64,000 bases of DNA. It comes from Hydrogenophaga sp. GTDB lineage: Bacteria; Pseudomonadota; Gammaproteobacteria; Burkholderiales; Burkholderiaceae_C. Position 1 is the first letter of the stretch, and each line of letters opens with the position of its first letter. The stretch is from contig NZ_JAABRQ010000014.1 in the NCBI RefSeq assembly GCF_011390835.1, positions 40,300-104,299 of the forward strand, in the 5' to 3' direction. Shown here piece after piece: positions 58,234 to 64,000 of the stretch. A program made the translations under genes and the position numbers. Under the pieces are notes generated by a model. That model was not told the DNA's origin, did no database searches, and was given only the letters and a program-made list of their open reading frames with translations.

Positions 58234-59577
58234 TCAATACACCTGCACGTTGGAGACTTCACCGTTTTCGGACACCAGCCAGCTCTGGATGGCGTTCTGG
58301 TGATACACAGAGCGCGTACCGCGCACGGCACGCAGCTGGTTGATCTTGGGCTGCACATAACCTGTGCTGTCGATCGCGCGGGCTTGCAGGATGGCAGGCT
58401 TGCCATCCCAGACCCAGTCGATGTTGAAGCGCGAGAAAGCCTTCGATAACACAGGTCCTTCCAGGCGCGCGGTGCGCCAGTTGCGACCGCCGTCGGTGCT
58501 CACATCCACGCGCTTGATCGAACCGCGCCCCGACCAGGCCAGGCCGGTCACGTTGTAGAAGCCCTTGTCCAGCAGCGTCTGACCCGCCGACGGCGTGGTG
58601 ATGACGGACTTGCACTCCTGGATGCCGGTGTATTGGCGGTGCGTGCCGTCGGGCATGTGGTCGATGTAGTGGACCGCTTCGTCCTTGGCAGCGTACTTCT
58701 GGTCACCGACCTCGATGCGGCGCAGGTACTTCACCCAGCTAACGCCCTGCACACCTGGCACCACCAGACGCAGTGGGTAGCCATTTTCCGGACGCAGCAT
58801 TTCGCCATTCATGGCCCAGGCGACGATGCAGTCGTCCATGGCCTGATCGAGCGCAATGGTGCGGGTCATGGACGATCCGTCGGCCCCTTCGGCGAGCACA
58901 AACTTGCCGTTCTTCTTGTCGACACCGCACATCTCTAGCAAGGTCGAGAGCAGCACACCCGTGAACTCGGAGCAACTCACCATGCCGTGCGAGTACTGCA
59001 CGGTCGGCACCGCCACGTTGCCCCACTCGGTCGCGGAGTTGGCGCCGCATTCGATGAAGTGGATGCGCGAGACGCTGGGCAGGCGCATCAGGTCGTCCAT
59101 GGTGAAGACGCGCTGGCGCTTGACCAGACCGTTGATCATCAGGCGGTGCTTGGAAGGGTCGATGTCCCACCAGCCCTGGTGGTGGCGCTCGAAATGCAGA
59201 CCGCTGGGCGTGATGATGCCGAACAGGCCCTGCAAGGGCGTGAAGCTCACCGACGCCTGGTTCACACGCGTGAGCCCCGGACTCTGGCGGCGCTGCAGAT
59301 TGGCCTCCCACTTGCTGGGCTTGCCATAGCCGTCGGTCACCACCGGCAGGCCCAGGCCTGTGGTGTGCTCGGGCAGCTTGAGGATGGCGTCTTCGCCATC
59401 GGCAGCCAGCGCCCGCGTGGCGGTGCCCGCCGAGGCGGCCACACCGGCACCCATCGCCAGGGCGGTACCCATGAAGCGACGGCGGGCCTTTCGAGCATCT
59501 TCAATCTGCTCGGGACTTAAAAAGTTTTCAGGTGCGGGCAGGACGCGCCCGATCACGTCGCTCAGATCTTTAGACAC
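58234..59577 (-). CDS. soxC: SoxC molybdoprotein of sulfane dehydrogenase
   Basis: A GTG start at 59577 gives 447 residues. AAGGAAG lies 5-9 bp upstream, supporting this start over the ATG at 59610. An N-terminal twin-arginine-like segment (RKARRRFMGTALAMGAGVA) is present. The molybdopterin domain has RIHFIECGANSATEWG with the Mo-ligating cysteine; the dimerisation domain (VDVSTDGGRNWRTARLEG) follows. It oxidises the SoxY-bound sulfane with SoxD. Its start overlaps the regulator stop by 8 bp. Confidence 0.95.
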   Translation of the reverse strand: MSKDLSDVIGRVLPAPENFLSPEQIEDARKARRRFMGTALAMGAGVAASAGTATRALAADGEDAILKLPEHTTGLGLPVVTDGYGKPSKWEANLQRRQSPGLTRVNQASVSFTPLQGLFGIITPSGLHFERHHQGWWDIDPSKHRLMINGLVKRQRVFTMDDLMRLPSVSRIHFIECGANSATEWGNVAVPTVQYSHGMVSCSEFTGVLLSTLLEMCGVDKKNGKFVLAEGADGSSMTRTIALDQAMDDCIVAWAMNGEMLRPENGYPLRLVVPGVQGVSWVKYLRRIEVGDQKYAAKDEAVHYIDHMPDGTHRQYTGIQECKSVITTPSAGQTLLDKGFYNVTGLAWSGRGSIKRVDVSTDGGRNWRTARLEGPVLSKAFSRFNIDWVWDGKPAILQARAIDSTGYVQPKINQLRAVRGTRSVYHQNAIQSWLVSENGEVSNVQVY

Positions 59578-59980
59578 TGGCTTCTTCCTTGTGGTTGGCA
59601 GAGGGAACATGGCGCGTCGAGCCCCTGGCTTCTTTGCGCGCGAAAAGGGTTTGGGCAGCAGACTCAGCGCCCGTGGTTGCAGACCGGGCGGCACCGTCGG
59701 CCCGGCTGTTGATCTGCAAGATGACGCTGCGACACAGCTCGACGTACATGGGATCGGCCACCTTGTAGAAGACCTGGGTACCCTCCCGGCGACGCGACAG
59801 CAGACCAGCCTGGTACATGAGGCCCAAGTGGCGCGAACCGTTGGCCTGGGCCAGGCCGGCAACCTTGATGATGTCGTTCACGCAGCGCTCCCCCTGGCAA
59901 AGCGCATGCAGGATGCGCAGGCGCGTCGGCTCGCCGAGCACGCTGAAGTAGCGCGCCACCGACTCAAAAACCTCGTGCAT
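59570..59980 (-). CDS. soxR: ArsR/SoxR-type transcriptional regulator of the sox cluster
   Basis: From the ATG at 59980 the protein has 136 residues; the track ORF extends upstream to a TTG. The winged helix-turn-helix reads FSVLGEPTRLRILHALCQGERCVNDIIKVAGLAQANGSRHLGLMYQAGLLSRRREG-like. Cysteines lie near 28, 33 and 83. In SqrR/BigR-type ArsR repressors two cysteines form a polysulfide-linked disulfide. It likely represses sox until sulfane sulfur appears. The C-terminal 40 residues are a poorly conserved tail. It precedes soxC with an 8-bp overlap. Confidence 0.84.
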   Translation of the reverse strand: MHEVFESVARYFSVLGEPTRLRILHALCQGERCVNDIIKVAGLAQANGSRHLGLMYQAGLLSRRREGTQVFYKVADPMYVELCRSVILQINSRADGAARSATTGAESAAQTLFARKEARGSTRHVPSANHKEEASV

Positions 59981-60040
59981 GTCATCCAAGAGCCTGTCTC
60001 CGACGGGTTGGAGCACCTGTCTAGGCGCCCTGACCTTCAC

Positions 60041-60070
60041 TATATGATTGATTGCGAATATACAGATCAG
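60041..60070. promoter_or_regulatory. Candidate SoxR operator/promoter upstream of soxR-soxC
   Basis: The AT-rich stretch TATATGATTGATTGCGAATATACAG lies about 70-90 bp upstream of the soxR start. Outer TATAT/ATATA ends form an inverted pair. ATGATTGAT recurs inverted at 60242-60250. GCGAATAT resembles CCGAATAT at 57095-57102. Binding is inferred. Confidence 0.4.
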
Positions 60071-60188
60071 TGTAAACCCCAATTCCGACAAAAGGCTGAC
60101 ATGCGTCCAGGCTGACCGCCCAGGCCTTAGCAGAGACCAGCCCGCTTTCTTGCAACTGACGCCGGCCTGACAAACTTCGGGACAGGCT

Positions 60189-60212
60189 GCAAAAACCCAC
60201 TAGGGTTTTTGC
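60189..60212. promoter_or_regulatory. Perfect 10-bp inverted repeat in the sox/fcc divergent region
   Basis: Arms GCAAAAACCC and GGGTTTTTGC flank a 4-base loop (ACTA). It lies between two divergent genes, where a terminator is not expected, so a protein-binding site is possible. It could also act as an attenuator-like hairpin, since the T run is inside the stem. Confidence 0.45.
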
Positions 60213-60240
60213 GCTCCCAGGGGCCGAAAACCCGCAATAG

Positions 60241-60265
60241 CATCAATCATCTAAATATGCGGAAG
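60241..60265. promoter_or_regulatory. Candidate SoxR operator upstream of the fcc-type operon
   Basis: The segment CATCAATCATCTAAATATGCGGAAG lies about 77-101 bp before the cytochrome start. Its reverse complement (TTCCGCATATTTAGATGATTG) resembles TCCGAATATTTAAGCTTG at 57094. The ATCAATCAT block is inverted relative to 60044-60052. Confidence 0.4.
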
Positions 60266-60341
60266 TACGGATGAATTGCACGAACTCGGTGCCCGCCGTG
60301 AATTTGGATTTCCTTGCTCAACTTCTCAAGCGGAGACAACA

Positions 60342-60644
60342 ATGAAGACACGAACGAAATGGCTGGTTGCAGGCACCCTGTGTGTTTCAGCCCTGGGGGT
60401 TCAGGCGCAGGTCAACCAGGTGCGCATCTGGGCAGCGGCCTGTGCCAATTGCCACGGCACCGAGGGTCGCGCACTCGAGGGCAACGAAACCCTCGCTGGC
60501 AAGGACAAGGACGAAATGGTCCAGAAACTGATGGACTTCAAGTCAGGTCGCAAACCCGCGACCATCATGCATCAGATCTCCAAGGGCTACAGCGACGAGC
60601 AGCTCATGCAGATCTCCGCCTATTTCGCCGCCCAGAAGAAGTGA
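60342..60644 (+). CDS. Monohaem c-type cytochrome of the sulfide dehydrogenase pair (FccA/SoxE-like)
   Basis: The 100-residue protein has a signal peptide (WLVAGTLCVSALGVQAQ). A single haem site reads ACANCHGTEGRALEGNETLAGK, and a methionine is in TIMHQISKGYSDEQLMQISAYFAAQ. This matches the small haem subunit next to a flavocytochrome c sulfide dehydrogenase. It starts the plus-strand operon divergent from soxR, and fccB begins 11 bp after its stop. It would accept electrons from FccB. Start ATG at 60342. Confidence 0.86.
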   Translation: MKTRTKWLVAGTLCVSALGVQAQVNQVRIWAAACANCHGTEGRALEGNETLAGKDKDEMVQKLMDFKSGRKPATIMHQISKGYSDEQLMQISAYFAAQKK

Positions 60645-60655
60645 GGAGACACACC

Positions 60656-61939
60656 ATGCAACGTCGTCAATTTGTACAAACGCTGGGCGCCGGTTCTGCC
60701 GTCGCAGGTCTGGGCTTGATCAGCGGCTGCGCCACTTCAGGTGGTGGCAGCGGCGCCAAGGTGGTGGTGGTCGGAGGCGGCTATGCCGGCGCCACCGCTG
60801 CCAAATACCTGCGCATGTTCTCGGACAACAGCATCCAGGTCACCCTGATCGAGCCCAACGCCGACTTCATTTCCTGCCCCATTTCCAACCTGGTGCTGGG
60901 CGGTCACAAAACCATGGCCGACATCACCACGCCCTACTCCAACCTAGAGAAGCGCCACGGCGTGAAGCTGGTGCGCGACATGGTGGCGAGCGTCGATCCT
61001 GACAAGCGCATGGTCAAGCTGGCCAGCGGCGGAGAACTTCCCTACGACCGCCTCATCGTGTCCCCTGGCATCGACTTCATGTGGGAGAGCCTGCCCGGCA
61101 TGGCCAAAGACGGCGCCAAGGACAAGGTGCTGCACGCCTGGAAGGCAGGCCCGCAAACGGTGGCGCTGCGCAAGCAGCTTGAAGCCATGCCCGACGGCGG
61201 CGTCTACGCGCTTTCGATCCCGCTGGCTCCCTACCGCTGCCCGCCCGGTCCATACGAGCGCGCCTGCATGGTGGCGAGCTACTTCAAGACCGCCAAGCCC
61301 AAGAGCAAGGTCGTGGTGTTCGACGCCAACGATGACATTCAGTCGAAGAAGGGCCTGTTCATGAAGGCCTGGAAGGACCATTACGACGGCATGATCGACT
61401 ACCGACCCAAGCACCGAGCGGTCGATGTGGACGCTGCAACCAACACCCTGAAGTTCGACTTCAACGAAGACTTCAAGGCCGCGGTGCTCAACGTCGTGCC
61501 CAGCATGCGCGCTGGCGAGATCGCCCGCAAGACCGGGCTGGACACCGCCAACAAGCGCTGGTGCGAGGTCGACTTCCTGACCTTCGAGTCCAAGGCGGTG
61601 AAGAACGTGCACGTGCTTGGCGATTCCATCCAGACCGCACCGGGCATGCCCAAGTCGGGTCACATGGCCAACCAGCACGGCAAGAACTGCGCCGCGGCGG
61701 TGGTCGCCCTGCTGGCCGGACAGGAGTTGCAGGCACTGCCGATCTACGCCAACACCTGCTACAGCTTCGTGACAGCCGACGAAGCCGTTCACGTGGCCAG
61801 CATCCACCGCTACGATGCCGAGAAAAAGACCATGCTGACGGTACCCGGCTCGGGAGGCATCTCCAAGGCCGCCAGTGAGCTCGAAGGCAAGTACGCCATG
61901 GGGTGGGCGCGCAACATCTGGGCCGACACCCTCGCCTGA
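60656..61939 (+). CDS. fccB: Flavocytochrome c sulfide dehydrogenase flavoprotein (FccB/SoxF)
   Basis: The 427-residue protein has a twin-arginine leader followed by a lipobox (MQRRQFVQTLGAGSA... LISGCATSGG, C25). A Rossmann FAD motif (VVVVGGGYAGATAAKYLR) follows. The 8-alpha-cysteinyl FAD site corresponds to FISCPISNLVLGG (C74). Catalytic cysteines match YRCPPGPYERACM and RWCEVDFLTFES. It oxidises sulfide to sulfur or polysulfide and passes electrons to the upstream cytochrome. Length is normal. Both the covalent-FAD and redox cysteines are present. Confidence 0.92.
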   Translation: MQRRQFVQTLGAGSAVAGLGLISGCATSGGGSGAKVVVVGGGYAGATAAKYLRMFSDNSIQVTLIEPNADFISCPISNLVLGGHKTMADITTPYSNLEKRHGVKLVRDMVASVDPDKRMVKLASGGELPYDRLIVSPGIDFMWESLPGMAKDGAKDKVLHAWKAGPQTVALRKQLEAMPDGGVYALSIPLAPYRCPPGPYERACMVASYFKTAKPKSKVVVFDANDDIQSKKGLFMKAWKDHYDGMIDYRPKHRAVDVDAATNTLKFDFNEDFKAAVLNVVPSMRAGEIARKTGLDTANKRWCEVDFLTFESKAVKNVHVLGDSIQTAPGMPKSGHMANQHGKNCAAAVVALLAGQELQALPIYANTCYSFVTADEAVHVASIHRYDAEKKTMLTVPGSGGISKAASELEGKYAMGWARNIWADTLA

Positions 61940-61948
61940 AGAACTCTC

Positions 61949-61982
61949 AAAGCGCATCGGTGTCTCACTGGTGCGCTTTTTT
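61949..61982 (+). terminator. Rho-independent terminator after fccB
   Basis: Arms AAAGCGCA and TGCGCTTT with a 15-base loop are followed by T6. It separates fccB from the c4 gene, so the latter probably has its own promoter or uses read-through. Confidence 0.7.
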
Positions 61983-62014
61983 CTCGTCAACAGATATCAG
62001 TCGAAGGTGATGCA

Positions 62015-62623
62015 ATGAACACGGTGCGATTCATGGTCCCCGTCCTAGCGGCTTTCAGCCTTCTGGGGACCGGCTCTGTCTGGGCCCAGGCGGACGAAGC
62101 CCGCGCCAAGAAGATCGCTGGTGGCTCTTGCTTTCTGTGCCACGGCGAACGCGGCGAATCCACCAGCGAAATCTTCCCGCGCCTGGCCGGACAGCACGCC
62201 GAATACGTGGCCAAGCAGCTGGCGGCGTTCAAGAGCGGGCAGCGCAAGAGCACGGCAATGGCCGAGATGGTGGCCAAGCTCACGCCCGACGAGATGCTGG
62301 CTCTGGGCAAGTACTACGAGAAGATGAACCTGCCCCGCGAGGAAGCCAAGGACCCGCAGCTTGCCGCCATGGGTCGCTACATTTATCACAACGGCAACAA
62401 GTTCAGCGGCGTTCCCGCCTGCGCGAGTTGCCACGGAACAGCGGCCGAGGGCACAGCCAACCTGCCTCGCCTGGCCACCCAGTTCTCGGGCTACATCCAC
62501 ACACAGCTCAAGTCGTTCAACAAGCGCGAACGCACCAACGACAACACGGTGATGCACGTGGTCGCGGAGAAGATGACCGAGCTGGAGATGGCGGCGGTGG
62601 CGGAGTATGTGAGCAGCAAGTAA
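62015..62623 (+). CDS. Cytochrome c4 (dihaem)
   Basis: The 202-residue protein has a signal peptide (VPVLAAFSLLGTGSVWAQ) and two haem sites: SCFLCHGERGESTSEIFPRLAGQHAEYVAKQL and ACASCHGTAAEGTANLPRLATQFSGYIHTQL. The two halves are homologous, as in cytochrome c4. It is a periplasmic electron carrier to cytochrome oxidases. It follows fccB by 75 bp with a terminator between. It probably takes electrons from sulfide or Sox oxidation. Confidence 0.92.
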   Translation: MNTVRFMVPVLAAFSLLGTGSVWAQADEARAKKIAGGSCFLCHGERGESTSEIFPRLAGQHAEYVAKQLAAFKSGQRKSTAMAEMVAKLTPDEMLALGKYYEKMNLPREEAKDPQLAAMGRYIYHNGNKFSGVPACASCHGTAAEGTANLPRLATQFSGYIHTQLKSFNKRERTNDNTVMHVVAEKMTELEMAAVAEYVSSK

Positions 62624-62628
62624 AGGCT

Positions 62629-62765
62629 CCCCCCCCCCCCCCCCCCCCCCCCCGCGCCGCTCCTGCGGCGCGTCACCCCCCTAGGGGTCGGTGGGAGTGG
62701 CCCGGCGAAGCGGGTTCCACCGCATCCTGGGTTGGGGCAGTCCGCGCCGGAGGGTCTGCCGCTGC
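62629..62765. repeat. C/G-rich repeat, copy 6, beginning with a 25-C homopolymer
   Basis: After the c4 gene there are 25 consecutive C (62629-62653). GCGCCGCTCCTGCGGCGCG follows, then TCACCCCCCTAGGGG and CGGTGGGAGTGGCCCGGCGAAGCGGGTTCCACC. GTCACCCC and GGCGAAGC match the other repeat copies. The 25-C run is unusually long and prone to slippage or assembly error. Confidence 0.6.
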
Positions 62766-62780
62766 CCCCTTGCGTCTTGC

Positions 62781-63848
62781 TCAGGCCACCTTGGCCGCGA
62801 GTTCGCCCTTGTCGTACCGCTTCTGCATCGTCTCCAGACTGTGCACCTTCGTGATCTTTGAAGCCATGCCAGCTGCGCCAAACGCTTCATAGCGCGCCGC
62901 GCAGATCGTCTGCATCGCCTTGGTGGCTTCCTTGTAGAACTTGCGCGGATCGAAGTTCTTCCGGTCTTCCGCCAGGAACTTGCGGATCGCGCCCGTGCTG
63001 GCCATGCGCAGATCGGTGTCGATGTTCACCTTGCGCACACCGTTCTTGATGCCTTCGACGATCTCCTCCACCGGTACACCGTAGGTCTGGCCCATGTCGC
63101 CACCGTACTGATTGATGATGGCCAGCCAGTCTTCGGGCACGCTGCTGGAGCCGTGCATCACCAGGTGCACGTTGGGAATGCGCTGGTGAATTTCCTTCAC
63201 CCGGTCGATGCGCAACACCTTGCCGCTGGGTTTGCTGGAAAACTTGTAGGCACCGTGGCTGGTGCCGATGGCGATCGCGAGCGCGTCCACCTGGGTCTTG
63301 GTCACGAAGTCAGCGGCCTCGTCGGGATCGGTCAGCAACATGGAGTGGTCCATCTCACCTTCGGCCCCGTGGCCGTCTTCTTCGCCGGCCTTGCCGGTTT
63401 CCAGCGATCCCAGGCAACCCAGTTCCCCCTCAACCGACACGCCGCAGGCGTGGGCCAGGTCCACCACCTGCCGGGTGGTCGCCACGTTGTACTCGTAGCT
63501 CGATGGTGTCTTGCCATCAGCCAGCAGGCTGCCGTCCATCATCACCGAACTGAAGCCCGACTGGATGGAGCGAAAACAGATCGCCGGGGCTGCACCGTGG
63601 TCCTGGTGCATGCAGACCGGGATGTGCGGATACATCTCGATGGCTGCGGCGATCAGGTGGCGCAAGAACGGTTCACCCGCGTAGGAACGCGCGCCAGCAG
63701 AACCCTGCAGAATCACCGGGCTGTTCACCGCATCAGCCGCTTGCATGATGGCCTGCACCTGCTCCATGTTGTTGACGTTGAAAGCCGGCAGACCGTAGCC
63801 GTGCTCGGCCGCGTGATCCAGCAGTTGGCGAAGGGTGATGAGTGCCAT
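62781..63848 (-). CDS. fba: Class II fructose-bisphosphate aldolase
   Basis: The 355-residue protein is a class II aldolase, Calvin-cycle subtype by its length and motifs. It has [27 protein letters not shown], zinc ligands in VCMHQDHG and later in HGAYKF and VMHGSS, and [10 protein letters not shown]. It interconverts fructose 1,6-bisphosphate with DHAP and glyceraldehyde 3-phosphate. pgk ends 48 bp upstream on the same strand. Confidence 0.95.
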   Translation of the reverse strand: MALITLRQLLDHAAEHGYGLPAFNVNNMEQVQAIMQAADAVNSPVILQGSAGARSYAGEPFLRHLIAAAIEMYPHIPVCMHQDHGAAPAICFRSIQSGFSSVMMDGSLLADGKTPSSYEYNVATTRQVVDLAHACGVSVEGELGCLGSLETGKAGEEDGHGAEGEMDHSMLLTDPDEAADFVTKTQVDALAIAIGTSHGAYKFSSKPSGKVLRIDRVKEIHQRIPNVHLVMHGSSSVPEDWLAIINQYGGDMGQTYGVPVEEIVEGIKNGVRKVNIDTDLRMASTGAIRKFLAEDRKNFDPRKFYKEATKAMQTICAARYEAFGAAGMASKITKVHSLETMQKRYDKGELAAKVA

Positions 63849-63895
63849 GTGAACTCCTTGGTTGATTGAAATTAAAAACAGGTCGCCGGGCGTGA

Positions 63896-64000
63896 TCAGT
63901 CGCCAGCTCTTCGCGCCAGCACTTCAAACGCTGGCAAGGTCTTGCCCTCCAGCACTTCGAGAAACGCGCCGCCGCCGGTGGAGATGTAGCCCACCTGCTT
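63896..64000 (-). CDS. pgk: Phosphoglycerate kinase, C-terminal end only (cut by window edge)
   Basis: The last 34 residues before the stop ([20 protein letters not shown]...LARRAGD) contain the GGGA(F/S)LE motif of the phosphoglycerate kinase C-terminus. The 5' part is outside the window. PGK makes ATP from 1,3-bisphosphoglycerate. It is directly upstream of fba and may be cotranscribed with it. Confidence 0.85.
   Translation of the reverse strand, partial: KQVGYISTGGGAFLEVLEGKTLPAFEVLARRAGD

Larger units (their letters stand above)
59981..60341. other. Divergent intergenic region between soxR and the fcc-type genes
   Basis: This 361-bp region has no convincing gene. It holds two AT-rich segments (60041-60070 and 60241-60265) with the 9-mer ATGATTGAT and its inverse ATCAATCAT, plus the perfect palindrome at 60189-60212. 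It probably contains the promoters of both the sox operon and the sulfide dehydrogenase operon. The soxR start is uncertain, so its left part could be coding. Confidence 0.6.

Noticed and set aside
59570-60091. Extended 173-aa version of the SoxR-type regulator
   Set aside because: It begins at TTG within the AT-rich putative promoter; the family N-terminus starts near the ATG at 59980.
62629-62765. CRISPR-like or tandem repeat array at the poly-C tract
   Set aside because: There are no regularly spaced repeats or spacers, only a homopolymer and one hairpin-rich element.

Overview
The window is GC-rich, densely coded chromosomal DNA of a betaproteobacterium. The gene neighbourhoods (folC-SPOR-cvpA-purF-metZ, pcm-rhodanese-tolC next to waaA, soxCDYZAXB order) and the C/G-rich palindromic intergenic repeats suggest Burkholderiales, probably Comamonadaceae and perhaps Hydrogenophaga-like. 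The genus is an inference from gene content only; no rRNA is present.

Layout. 1-1522: a cut TRAP-type binding protein and a cysteine/cysteate PLP lyase. 1804-3288: a CPA1 cation/proton antiporter. 3350-11093: a TetR-controlled RND efflux system followed closely by pcm, a rhodanese and a TolC-type outer-membrane factor. 11107-19749: a surface-glycan island (RgpF-like protein, O-antigen ligase-like protein, methyltransferase, and a sialic-acid type neuC-neuB-SDR-neuA-oxidoreductase operon). 19841-22494: two overlapping Kdo-transferase (waaA) paralogues. 22633-26212: phosphomannomutase and an Ada/AlkA fusion plus Ogt alkylation-repair pair. 26261-27172: a DMT-family exporter. 27269-34561 (minus): folC, SPOR protein, a frameshifted cvpA, purF, metZ, gltX and tRNA-Ala, tRNA-Glu, tRNA-Asp. 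34618-51189: mostly housekeeping genes (ppnP, argG, murB, yajQ, plsY, ybaK, prfB with its programmed frameshift, pepN) mixed with hydrolases, an acyl-CoA synthetase and an OmpA lipoprotein. 51308-52402: fbp and tRNA-Thr. 52467-62623: a sulfur-oxidation region (soxB, soxX, soxA, soxZ, soxY, a cytochrome, soxD, soxC and an ArsR-type regulator on minus; a cytochrome, flavocytochrome c sulfide dehydrogenase and cytochrome c4 on plus). 62781-64000: class II aldolase and the 3' end of pgk.

The genes together describe a bacterium that can oxidise reduced sulfur. The Sox system takes thiosulfate to sulfate through a SoxYZ-bound intermediate, with the SoxCD branch present. An Fcc-type sulfide dehydrogenase pair and a dihaem c4 supply an additional sulfide route and electron transfer. 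fbp, aldolase and pgk nearby fit gluconeogenesis or a Calvin cycle, but no RuBisCO or phosphoribulokinase is in the window. The glycan island sits between two genes (tolC and waaA) that I remember as usually close together in related genomes, so it looks like an insertion that decorates the cell surface with a nonulosonic acid.

I found no CRISPR array, prophage, transposase or toxin-antitoxin module. The strongest leads are the neu operon with two extra oxidoreductases and no visible sialyltransferase, the tandem waaA pair, a stand-alone cytochrome that matches the C-terminal domain of SoxD, candidate SoxR operators, predicted lipid anchors on SoxX and FccB, a 25-C homopolymer, and an interrupted cvpA. 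None of these proves an undescribed system.
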